Source: Friedmanniella sp. (GTDB lineage: Bacteria > Actinomycetota > Actinomycetes > Propionibacteriales > Propionibacteriaceae). Taken from it: DNA of 11,709 nucleotides. The stretch is taken from contig JAOPXW010000198.1 of NCBI GenBank assembly GCA_025964935.1, positions 1-11,709 of the forward strand, read 5' to 3'. A program made the position numbers and the translations under genes. The notes below the pieces were generated by a model. That model searched no databases, was not told where the DNA came from, and worked only from the letters and a program-made list of their open reading frames with translations. Below are positions 1 through 6,620 of the stretch, in pieces (the first letter of the stretch is position 1; every line of letters begins with the position of its first letter).

Positions 1-879
1 GAGCCGCAGCGGCAGGTCCGCGGCCAGCGGCGGGCCGTACGCGAGCGGGATCAGGTCCTGGGTGGCCAGCGACCGTACGGTCCACTCCAGGGAGGTGGAG
101 CTCGGCAGCCGGGTGACCCGGTCGACCCGGACCACCAGCGTGTCGGTGCGGCGACCCGGCGGGCGGTAGGCGTGCGGACTGGTGGCGGGCGGGACCATCT
201 CGACCGGGCGGGCCAGGTCGGCCCGGCCCCGGGCCGTCGGGGCCTGGTCGGCGGGTGTCACCGGCACGTGGGACAGCGACGCGGCGGTGGGCAGCTCGAC
301 GTCCACCGCGGTGACTGCGGCGGGCAGGGCCGGGAAGCTCACCTGCAGCAGCCGCGTCTCGCCCACCACGAGGCGCTGCTGGGTCAGCCAGAGGGAGGTG
401 CACAGGCAGTGCGGGCCCTGCTCCCGGCTCTGCTTGGCCAGCGGCCGGTAGACCCGGCCGGCCACCGGGTCGACGAGGCTGAGGGCCAGCTCGCCGGACT
501 CCCCGCGGATCAGGCCGAGGTCGATGTCGGTCGGCAGCGGGTCACCCGGCGCGAGACCCGGCGCGCCCAGGACCGTGACCGACCAGTCCAGCACGGTGGC
601 CCCGGCCACGAGCACGGTGGCCGGGGCGATCCGGCGTACGGCGTGCACCGCGAACCTGACGCTGACCCGCCGACCCTCCGCAGTGGTCCAGGTCCGCTCG
701 CCGGCCACCGGCAGGGCGGCGCTGACCGCGGCGGGCACCGAGGGCCGGGGCGGCGGTGGGGTCGGGGTCGGTGCGGTCGTCCCGAACAGACCCGGCTCGC
801 GGTCGGCGTAGGTGCAGGACGGCAGGGCGAGGAGCACGACGGTCGCCATCGCGAGCCCCAGCAGCCGCGTCGCCACCAT
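1..879 (-). CDS. Putative lipoprotein, paralog of its neighbour (C-terminus cut by window edge)
   Basis: Function unknown; 293 residues are visible and the C-terminus lies beyond the window. The N-terminus is a type II signal peptide: Arg5, a hydrophobic core, then lipobox L19-P-S-C22, so the mature protein should be lipid-anchored on the outer face of the cytoplasmic membrane. After C22 comes a Thr/Pro-rich linker. The rest aligns along its length with the lipoprotein at 944-2263 (identical CTYADREPGLFG after the lipobox, shared VRFAVHAVRRIA, a shared Cys-Leu-Cys motif in PHCLCTSLW, and AYRPPG near residue 240). The start at 879 is chosen because it matches the paralog and sits 7 nt after a TANNNT box; an in-frame ATG at 888 falls inside that box. 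I recognise no named family. Lipoprotein call firm, function open. Confidence 0.8.
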   Translation of the reverse strand, partial: MVATRLLGLAMATVVLLALPSCTYADREPGLFGTTAPTPTPPPPRPSVPAAVSAALPVAGERTWTTAEGRRVSVRFAVHAVRRIAPATVLVAGATVLDWSVTVLGAPGLAPGDPLPTDIDLGLIRGESGELALSLVDPVAGRVYRPLAKQSREQGPHCLCTSLWLTQQRLVVGETRLLQVSFPALPAAVTAVDVELPTAASLSHVPVTPADQAPTARGRADLARPVEMVPPATSPHAYRPPGRRTDTLVVRVDRVTRLPSSTSLEWTVRSLATQDLIPLAYGPPLAADLPLRL

Positions 880-886
880 GGGGCCC

Positions 887-892
887 ATCGTA
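887..892 (-). promoter_or_regulatory. -10 box (TACGAT) of a probable leaderless promoter
   Basis: On the minus strand TACGAT fits the actinobacterial TANNNT -10 pattern and is followed by 7 nt (GGGCCCC) and then the ATG at 879. That places the transcription start on or next to the start codon, and no Shine-Dalgarno is visible. No good -35 is seen; the expected -35 position is occupied by the inverted repeat at 902-922. Confidence 0.5.
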
Positions 893-901
893 GGTCGGCC
901 C

Positions 902-922
902 GAACGGGGTCGGGCCCCGTTC
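902..922 (-). terminator. Strong GC hairpin between the two lipoprotein genes
   Basis: Perfect 8-bp arms GAACGGGG (902-909) and CCCCGTTC (915-922) flank a 5-nt loop. It begins about 20 nt after the stop of the upstream minus-strand lipoprotein (stop at 944-946), the usual place for a terminator. There is no T-tract, which is common for hairpin terminators in high-GC actinobacteria. It also overlaps the -35 position of the promoter at 887-892, so it could instead or additionally be an operator. Confidence 0.5.
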
Positions 923-943
923 CGATGGACCCGTCCCGCTCCC

Positions 944-2263
944 TCAGTGGGGCCAGGCGACGATCTGGCCGGGGACCGAGGCGTAGCTGGTCAGCTGGCC
1001 CGGGTCGGGCAGCGGGGTGGGCCAGTCGGCGGTCCGCCAGCTGCGCGGCGGGTCGGTCTCGTCGTAGGTCCAGGTGGCGTCCGGCCGCACCAGGGCCCGG
1101 GCCGCGCCGAGGGCGGCGGTCTCGGGCTCGCTCACCGGCACATCGCGGAAGGTGGCCACCCCGGGGACGGTGACGTCCACCCGGGTCACGGTGGGGGGCA
1201 GGGGGGCGTAGGTCGCGGCCAGGCTGGCCACCCCGCCCCGGCGGCGCAGACTGCCGGCCCACAGCCCGACCTCGCTGCACAGGCAGGCGTACGCGTCCCG
1301 CCCGGCCTGCGGCACGGTGACCCAGCGCACCCGGCTCGCGTCGTCGGCCGGTCGGCCCGCGGGCCTCAGCCGGGGGCTGTCGGCCGCCGCGGTGGTCGTG
1401 ACCTCGATCCGGGCCGACAGGTCCACCGCCAGGGGCGGGCCGTAGGCCAGTGAGCTCAGGTCGTGCCCGGTCAGCGACCGGACGCTCCACTGCAGCGAGG
1501 TGGACGCGGGCAGCCGGGTGACACGGTCGACCTGCAGGATCAGGGTGTCCACCGACCCGCCGGGCGGCCGGTAGCGGTGGGGGGCCGACGCCGGGTCGGC
1601 CGGCGGGGCGGGCTGGTTCAGGTCGACCGGTGCGGTCGGGAGGGGCATCGAGCCCTCCGGGGTCACGGTGACCCCGGCGAAGGGGGCGGAGTTGGAGAAG
1701 TCGACGTCCACCCTCGTCAGGCCGGGGGGCAGCGCGGGGAAGGCCACCTGCAGCAGCTGGGTCTCCCCGACCCGCAGCCGCATCTGGGGGATCCAGAGCG
1801 GGGTGCACAGGCAGTGCAGGAACCGCTCCCGGGAGCGGTGGGCCAGCGGGTGGTAGACCCGACCGGCCGCGGGGTCGATCAGGTTGATCCCGAGGGTGCC
1901 CGCCTCCTCCCGCCCCAGCCCGAGGTCCACCCCGCTGGGCAGGGTGTCGCCCGGGCCGTACCCGGGGGCGCCGAGGGCGGTGACCGACCAGTCGAGGACG
2001 GTGGCCCCCGCGATCCGGCGTACGGCGTGGACCGCGAAGCGGACGGTGACCCGGATCCCCTCGGCGGTGGTCCAGACGCGGGTGCCCACCACGGGCAGCT
2101 CCGGGTTGACGGGCTCGGGGACGAAGGTCGTGGGCAGCGGGGCCGGGGCCGACGGGGCCCGGGTGCCGAACAGCCCCGGCTCGCGGTCGGCGTAGGTGCA
2201 GGACGACAGCACGAGAGCGGCTACGGTCGCCATCGCGATCCCCAGCAGCCGCCGTGCCGCCAT
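944..2263 (-). CDS. Putative lipoprotein with an internally duplicated Cys-Leu-Cys domain
   Basis: Function unknown, 439 residues. A type II signal peptide (Arg4-Arg5, hydrophobic core, lipobox L19-S-S-C22) predicts a lipid-anchored extracytoplasmic protein; residues 34-55 are a Pro/Ala/Thr-rich linker. The remainder looks like two copies of one domain, roughly 70-202 and 239-380. Landmarks in matching order are VRRIAGATVLDWSVTALG versus VTRLPASTSLQWSVRSLTG; C151-L-C153 versus C327-L-C329; and TRVDVDF (183-189) versus TRVDVTV (360-366). The CLC cysteines could form a vicinal-type disulfide or bind metal, but that is inference. Start supported by the signal peptide and by a -10 box 6 nt upstream. 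It is divergent from the dipeptidase at 2362 and tandem with its paralog at 1-879. No named family recognised. Confidence 0.85.
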   Translation of the reverse strand: MAARRLLGIAMATVAALVLSSCTYADREPGLFGTRAPSAPAPLPTTFVPEPVNPELPVVGTRVWTTAEGIRVTVRFAVHAVRRIAGATVLDWSVTALGAPGYGPGDTLPSGVDLGLGREEAGTLGINLIDPAAGRVYHPLAHRSRERFLHCLCTPLWIPQMRLRVGETQLLQVAFPALPPGLTRVDVDFSNSAPFAGVTVTPEGSMPLPTAPVDLNQPAPPADPASAPHRYRPPGGSVDTLILQVDRVTRLPASTSLQWSVRSLTGHDLSSLAYGPPLAVDLSARIEVTTTAAADSPRLRPAGRPADDASRVRWVTVPQAGRDAYACLCSEVGLWAGSLRRRGGVASLAATYAPLPPTVTRVDVTVPGVATFRDVPVSEPETAALGAARALVRPDATWTYDETDPPRSWRTADWPTPLPDPGQLTSYASVPGQIVAWPH

Positions 2264-2269
2264 GGACGC

Positions 2270-2275
2270 AGTCTA
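2270..2275 (-). promoter_or_regulatory. -10 box (TAGACT) of a probable leaderless promoter
   Basis: Minus-strand TAGACT fits TANNNT and is followed by only 6 nt (GCGTCC) before the ATG at 2263, with no Shine-Dalgarno. The layout matches that of the paralogous lipoprotein. No convincing -35 is visible. Confidence 0.5.
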
Positions 2276-2337
2276 GGTGCGGTCGGCAGTCTGGCCGCGT
2301 CGAGCGCCGGGTGGTCCGGGGAGGGCCGGCGGTTCGC

Positions 2338-2343
2338 TAGCCT
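2338..2343 (+). promoter_or_regulatory. Possible -10 box (TAGCCT) for the dipeptidase operon
   Basis: TAGCCT matches TANNNT in the 98-bp divergent gap between the lipoprotein and dipeptidase genes. Transcription would start near 2350, just before the Shine-Dalgarno GAGGAGG at 2351-2357, giving a very short leader to the GTG at 2362. No -35 consensus is visible, so confidence is modest. Confidence 0.35.
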
Positions 2344-2361
2344 CTGCGGGGAGGAGGCGAC

Positions 2362-3528
2362 GTGACATCTGGTCCTGCCGTCATCGACGGCCACAACGAC
2401 CTGCCGTGGGCCATGCGCCAGGTGGGGTACGACTTCGACGCCGTGGACATCTCCCAGCCGCAGCCGCAGCTGCACACCGACCTGCCGCGGCTCCGCGCCG
2501 GCGGGGTGGCGGCGCAGTTCTGGTCGGTCTTCGTCCCCTGCACCCTGACCGGTGCGGCGGCGGTCACCGCCACCCTGGAGCAGATCGACGCCGTCTACGA
2601 CATGATCGAGCGCTATCCCGCCGATCTCGCCCTGGTCACCCACCCGGACGGGCTGGACCGGGTGTTGGCCGAGCGGGCGGCGATGGCCCCGGGGGCGAGC
2701 ATGATCGGCAGCCTGCTGGGGGCCGAGGGCGGCCACAGCATCGACTCCTCGCTCGGTGTCCTGCGCAACCTCTACCGGCTGGGGGTGCGGTACCTGACCC
2801 TGACCCACAACGAGAACACCGCCTGGGCCGACTCGGCCACCGACACCCCCGCCCACGGGGGGCTGACCGCCTTCGGGCGGGAGGTCGTGGCCGAGATGAA
2901 CCGGCTCGGGATGCTCGTCGACCTCTCGCATGTGGCCGCCACGACGATGCGGCAGGCCCTGGTGGCGACCCGGGCACCGGTCATCTTCAGCCACTCCTCG
3001 GCCCGCGCGGTGTGCGACCACCCGCGCAACGTCCCCGACGACGTCCTGCGGATGCTGGCCGCCAACGGCGGGCTGTGCATGGTGACCTTCGTGCCGCACT
3101 TCGTCTCCCCCGCGGTCCGGGCCTGGGACCTCGACCTCGCGGCCGCCGCCGAGGCGACCGGGGTCGACGTCCGAGACCTCGCCGCCCGCGAGGCGTTCGC
3201 CGACACCTACCCGGTGCCGATGCCGACCGCGACCCTGGCCGACGTCGTCGCCCACGTCGAGCACGTCCGGGCGGTGGCCGGGATCGACCACGTCGGCCTG
3301 GGCGGGGACTACGACGGGGTGGCCTCGCTGCCCGAGGGGCTGGAGGACGTCACCGGCTACCCGCGGCTGCTCGCGGCGCTGGCCGAGCGCGGCTGGTCGC
3401 ACGCCGACCTGGACAAGCTCACCCACGCCAACCTGAGCCGGGTCTTCCATGCGGCCGAGCGGGTGGCCGTACGGCTGCGTGCCACCCGCCGTCCCTCGAT
3501 CGCGACCCTCGCCCAGCTGGACGCGTGA
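2362..3528 (+). CDS. Membrane dipeptidase family protein (peptidase M19)
   Basis: A zinc dipeptidase of the renal dipeptidase family, 388 residues, expected to cleave dipeptides; bacterial members are often cytosolic and can accept D-amino acids at the C-terminal position. No signal peptide or membrane segment is seen. The active-site set is complete and correctly spaced: H11-N-D13 (metal ligands), E122 in GAEGG (bridging), H149 in LTHNEN (substrate), H190 in DLSH, H211 in SHSSAR, R222, and D316 in GGDYDGV. The gaps 122-149, 190-211 and 211-222 equal those of the human enzyme (125-152, 198-219, 219-230). The GTG start is fixed by the strong RBS GAGGAGG at 2351-2357. It is first in a coupled set: its TGA overlaps the GTG of the CutC gene. 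Substrate not deducible. Confidence 0.95.
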   Translation: MTSGPAVIDGHNDLPWAMRQVGYDFDAVDISQPQPQLHTDLPRLRAGGVAAQFWSVFVPCTLTGAAAVTATLEQIDAVYDMIERYPADLALVTHPDGLDRVLAERAAMAPGASMIGSLLGAEGGHSIDSSLGVLRNLYRLGVRYLTLTHNENTAWADSATDTPAHGGLTAFGREVVAEMNRLGMLVDLSHVAATTMRQALVATRAPVIFSHSSARAVCDHPRNVPDDVLRMLAANGGLCMVTFVPHFVSPAVRAWDLDLAAAAEATGVDVRDLAAREAFADTYPVPMPTATLADVVAHVEHVRAVAGIDHVGLGGDYDGVASLPEGLEDVTGYPRLLAALAERGWSHADLDKLTHANLSRVFHAAERVAVRLRATRRPSIATLAQLDA

Positions 3529-4229
3529 CCGGGCTGCTGGAGGTCGTCGCGACCCACGCGGCCGACGCCGAGCGGGCCGAGGCGGGTGGGGCCGACCGGC
3601 TGGAGGTGGTCGGCGACCGCGCGTACGGGGGGCTGTCGCCCGAGCCGGCCCTGGTCGGCCAGGTGCGACGGGCCACCAGCCTGCCGATCCGGGTCGTGCT
3701 GCGGCTGCGGGAGGGCTACGGCACCGACGGCGGCGAGGTCGCCCGGCTGCGCGGGCTGGTCGACGCCTACCGGGCGGTCGGGGCGGACGGGGTGGTGCTG
3801 GGCTTCCTGAACGGCCACACCGAGGTCGACGCGTCCGTGGTCACCGAGATTCTCGACGACCCCGACTTCGGCTGGACCTTCCACCGCGCGGTGGACGCCT
3901 GCATCTCGACCGACCGGGCCTGGCGGGAGCTGCGCGGGCTGCCCGGTCTGGACCAGGTGCTGACCGCCGGCTCGGCCCGGGGCGTGGCCGAGGGGCTGGA
4001 CGACCTGGTGGCCCGGGCCCGGTCCGACGAGTTCGCCCGCTCCGTGATCATGGCCGGCGGCGGCCTCCAGCCCGAGCACGTCCCGTGGCTGGTCCGGGCC
4101 GGGGTCCGGGCCTTCCACATCGGCGCCTCCGCGCGACCGCTCGGGTCCTGGAAGGCCTACGTCGACGCCGACCTGGTCGGCACCTGGCGGCGGCTGGTCG
4201 ACGACGCCGTCCGGCACGCCGACGGGTGA
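3525..4229 (+). CDS. cutC: CutC-family protein
   Basis: A TIM-barrel protein of the CutC family, 234 residues (E. coli CutC is about 248). CutC was named for copper homeostasis, but its biochemical role is unsettled and cytosolic. Family signatures appear in order: LEVV near the N-terminus, GGADRLE (21-27), GGLSP (35-39), [10 protein letters not shown] (86-95), FHRAVD (119-124), LTAGS (146-150), IMAGGG (175-180) and FHIGAS (197-202). The usual IRPRGG strand reads LRLREGYG here, a mild divergence. The GTG at 3525 overlaps the dipeptidase stop as GTGA and begins the protein exactly at the first strand. Its own TGA again overlaps the next start. No copper-regulatory site is visible, and the coupling to a dipeptidase does not itself argue for a copper role. 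Confidence 0.9.
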   Translation: MTGLLEVVATHAADAERAEAGGADRLEVVGDRAYGGLSPEPALVGQVRRATSLPIRVVLRLREGYGTDGGEVARLRGLVDAYRAVGADGVVLGFLNGHTEVDASVVTEILDDPDFGWTFHRAVDACISTDRAWRELRGLPGLDQVLTAGSARGVAEGLDDLVARARSDEFARSVIMAGGGLQPEHVPWLVRAGVRAFHIGASARPLGSWKAYVDADLVGTWRRLVDDAVRHADG

Positions 4230-4498
4230 GCATCCTGATCGACGCCCCGACCTGGCCGGGCCACGGCCGACTGTGGTCGCACCTGGCCAGCGACGTCTCG
4301 TACGCCGAGCTGCACGCCTTCGCCGAGCGGATCGGGCTGCCCCGGCGGGCCTTCGACGGCGACCACTACGACGTGATCGCCGACCGGTTCGAGACGGCCC
4401 GGGCGGCGGGGGCGGAGCTGGTGACCTCGCGCGAGATCGTGGTCCGGCTGCACGCGGCGGGGCTGCGCCGTCGCAAGGTCTCCCGCCTGGCGCCTTGA
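4226..4498 (+). CDS. DUF4031 domain protein
   Basis: A 90-residue protein that matches the actinobacterial DUF4031 family along its whole length. Recognisable conserved parts are IDAPTWPGHGRLWSHL (5-20), SYAELHAFA, GLPRRAFDGDHYDV, and a C-terminal stretch around SREIVVRLHAAGLRRRK. Function is unknown; the many conserved His, Asp, Arg and Trp residues suggest a ligand- or nucleic-acid-binding fold or a small enzyme, but I will not go further. No signal peptide or membrane segment. The GTG at 4226 overlaps the cutC stop (GTGA), so it should be translated by coupling. It is last in the dipeptidase-cutC set; 67 bp follow before the next gene. Confidence 0.88.
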   Translation: MSILIDAPTWPGHGRLWSHLASDVSYAELHAFAERIGLPRRAFDGDHYDVIADRFETARAAGAELVTSREIVVRLHAAGLRRRKVSRLAP

Positions 4499-4565
4499 GC
4501 CGGACCGACCGAACGCGGCCGGTGTGGACGCCAGGGGGAAGATGGGTCCGACGAAAGGACCCGCC

Positions 4566-4829
4566 ATGCCCGGCTGCGCGCATCTCGACACCGCCCCCCT
4601 GACCCCGGTTCCCGCCGACTTCGAACCGGTCTGCTCCGACTGTGCCCGGGTCGGGGGGCAGTGGGTCCACCTCCGCCGCTGCCTGACCTGTGACCACGTC
4701 GCCTGCTGTGACTCCTCCCCGGCTCGTCACGCGACCGCGCATTCCGCGGCGACCGACCACCCGGTGATCACCTCCGCCGAGCCCGGCGAGCACTGGCGCT
4801 GGTGCTACGTCGACGAGGTCGGTGCGTGA
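4566..4829 (+). CDS. UBP-type zinc finger protein
   Basis: An 87-residue protein that is essentially one zf-UBP domain, the fold that in eukaryotic deubiquitinases and HDAC6 binds the C-terminal Gly-Gly of ubiquitin. Likely zinc ligands are C4-x-H6, C23-x2-C26, C39-x2-C42, C47, and H55/H59/H65, the typical order of the family; the end carries the WRWCYVDE motif common to bacterial members. ATG 4566 is chosen because the Shine-Dalgarno GAAAGGA (4553-4559) precedes it and because the CxH pair lies right after it; an upstream in-frame ATG at 4524 would add 14 residues and lacks an RBS. Its TGA overlaps the GTG of the flavoprotein gene, so the two are probably made together. The partner or ligand is unknown; ubiquitin is not expected here. 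Confidence 0.9.
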   Translation: MPGCAHLDTAPLTPVPADFEPVCSDCARVGGQWVHLRRCLTCDHVACCDSSPARHATAHSAATDHPVITSAEPGEHWRWCYVDEVGA

Positions 4830-6559
4830 GCGCGAGCCCCGCCGAACCCACCGCCACCCCTCCCGCGTCGCCCGAGGCCCGCGCCGGCCGCCGCGACCGG
4901 GTCGCGAAGGCGGTCATCCTGACCGTGGACGACGACCCGAGCGTGTCCCGGGCCGTGGCCCGTGACCTGCGCCGCCGCTACGGCGCGGACTACCGCATCA
5001 TGCGGGCCGACTCCGGGGTCGACGGGCTGCAGGTGATCCGGGAGGTGGTGCTGCGGGGTGAGCAGGTGGCGGTCATCCTGGCCGACTACCGGATGCCCGG
5101 GATGAACGGCGTCGACTTCCTCGAGGCCGCCATGGACCTGGTCCCGGCCGCCCGCCGGGCCCTGCTGACCGCGTACGCCGACACCACCGCCGCGATCGCC
5201 GCCATCAACGTGGTCGACGTCGACCACTACCTGCTGAAGCCGTGGGAGCCGCCGGAGGAGAAGTTCTACCCGGTGGTGGACGAGCTGCTGGCCACCTGGG
5301 CCCGGGAGGCCCGCGCCCCCGAGCACAAGGTCAAGATCCTGGGTCACCCCTGGTCGGCGCAGTCCTACGAGGTGCGGGACTTCCTGGCCCGCAACCTGGT
5401 GCCCTACCGCTGGTACAACGTGGAGGACCCTGACGGCGCGCGGCTGCTGGCCGCCGCCGGGGCCGAGCCCGGCCAGGTGCCGGTGGTGGTCACCAGCGAG
5501 GGGGAGCCGCTGGTCCGGCCGAGCCTGTTCGACCTGGCCAACGCCGTCGGTCTGAGCACCACGCCCGAGGGCGACTTCTACGACCTGGTCATCGTGGGCG
5601 GTGGACCGGCCGGGCTCGGGGCCGCGGTGTACGCCGCCTCCGAGGGCCTCAAGGTGGTCGTGGTGGAGCGGTCGGCCGCCGGCGGCCAGGCGGGCCAGAG
5701 CTCGCGGATCGAGAACTACCTGGGCTTCCCCGACGGGGTGTCGGGCGACCAGCTGACCGACCGGGCCCGTCGGCAGGCGCTGCGCTTCGGGGCCGAGCTG
5801 CTGACCGCCCGGACCGTGGTGGACCTGCAGGTGCAGGGCCCCGGCCGCCGGGTGCTGTTCTCCGACGGCAGCTCCGTGCTGGCCCGCGCCGTCGTGCTGG
5901 CCACCGGGGTCAGCTACCGGCGGCTGGACGCCGGCGGGGCGGACGACCTGGTCGGGCGCGGGGTCTACTACGGCTCGGCCGCCACCCAGGCCGAGGCCTG
6001 CCGGGACGACCACGTGGTCATCGTGGGCGGGGCCAACTCGGCCGGTCAGGCTGCGGTCTTCTTCTCCCGGCACGCAGCCCGGGTCAGCCTCGTCGTCCGC
6101 GGGGCCGACCTGGAGAAGTCGATGTCGGCGTACCTGGTCGACCAGATCGCCGCGATCGACACCATCGACGTCCGGCTCAACACCGTGGTCACGACCTGCG
6201 CGGGCACCGACCGGCTGCAGTGCCTGACCCTGGTCGACCGGGTGAGCGGAACCCAGCAGGTGGTCGACGCCGGGCACCTGTTCGTCTTCATCGGCGCGGC
6301 CCCGCTGACCGACTGGCTGCCCGGCGACGTGGTCCGCGACGACGCCGGCTTCGTGGTCGCCGGACCCGAGCTGACCGCCGGCGGCAAACGGCCGCCGGCC
6401 TGGGACCTGGAACGCGACCCGTACCTGCTGGAGACCAGCGTGCCCGGGGTCTTCGTGGCCGGGGACGTCCGCTCCCAGTCGGTCAAGCGCGTCGCCTCGG
6501 CCGTGGGCGAGGGCGCCCTTGCCGTCACCCTGGTCCACCGCTACCTGGCCGAGCTGTGA
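4826..6559 (+). CDS. Fused response regulator / thioredoxin-reductase-like FAD oxidoreductase
   Basis: 577 residues in three parts. Residues 28-155 are a receiver domain with acidic pair D35/D37, phospho-acceptor D87 in LADYRMPGMNG, T115 and K138. Residues 167-243 are a glutaredoxin/thioredoxin-like domain. Residues 250-577 are a thioredoxin-reductase-like flavoprotein: FAD motif GGGPAG (258-263), GGQAGQSSRIENYLGFP, NAD(P) motif GGANSAG (401-407), and the FAD-binding AGDVRSQ near 545. Oddly, neither redox pair is present. The glutaredoxin CPxC site reads H174-P-W-S177, the reductase CATC site reads S384-A-A-T387, and the only cysteines are 392, 458 and 466. It should therefore bind FAD and NAD(P)H but not reduce thioredoxin in the classical way. 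GTG start chosen for the GTGA overlap with the zinc finger gene. Probable partner is the kinase at 6621. Confidence 0.93.
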   Translation: MSASPAEPTATPPASPEARAGRRDRVAKAVILTVDDDPSVSRAVARDLRRRYGADYRIMRADSGVDGLQVIREVVLRGEQVAVILADYRMPGMNGVDFLEAAMDLVPAARRALLTAYADTTAAIAAINVVDVDHYLLKPWEPPEEKFYPVVDELLATWAREARAPEHKVKILGHPWSAQSYEVRDFLARNLVPYRWYNVEDPDGARLLAAAGAEPGQVPVVVTSEGEPLVRPSLFDLANAVGLSTTPEGDFYDLVIVGGGPAGLGAAVYAASEGLKVVVVERSAAGGQAGQSSRIENYLGFPDGVSGDQLTDRARRQALRFGAELLTARTVVDLQVQGPGRRVLFSDGSSVLARAVVLATGVSYRRLDAGGADDLVGRGVYYGSAATQAEACRDDHVVIVGGANSAGQAAVFFSRHAARVSLVVRGADLEKSMSAYLVDQIAAIDTIDVRLNTVVTTCAGTDRLQCLTLVDRVSGTQQVVDAGHLFVFIGAAPLTDWLPGDVVRDDAGFVVAGPELTAGGKRPPAWDLERDPYLLETSVPGVFVAGDVRSQSVKRVASAVGEGALAVTLVHRYLAEL

Positions 6560-6620
6560 GCCCGCGCCCGGCCGGGCCCGCCGCCGCCGTGCCCACCACC
6601 GTCCCGGGAGAGGACACCTG

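Noticed and set aside
886..888. Upstream in-frame ATG for the first lipoprotein
   Set aside because: It lies inside the TACGAT box and would add three residues that the paralog lacks.
2277..3524. N-terminal extension of the CutC frame over the dipeptidase gene
   Set aside because: The upstream part is an Arg/Gly/Pro-rich shadow of the dipeptidase; CutC homology begins right at the GTG at 3525.
4826..6559. Plain annotation as thioredoxin reductase (trxB)
   Set aside because: Both active-site cysteine pairs are absent and an N-terminal receiver domain is fused, so the enzymatic name is not supported.
6566..6577. GCCCGGCCGGGC palindrome after the flavoprotein gene, as a terminator or operator
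   Set aside because: It has no loop and no T-tract, and such GC palindromes arise by chance at this base composition; the kinase gene follows without its own promoter box.
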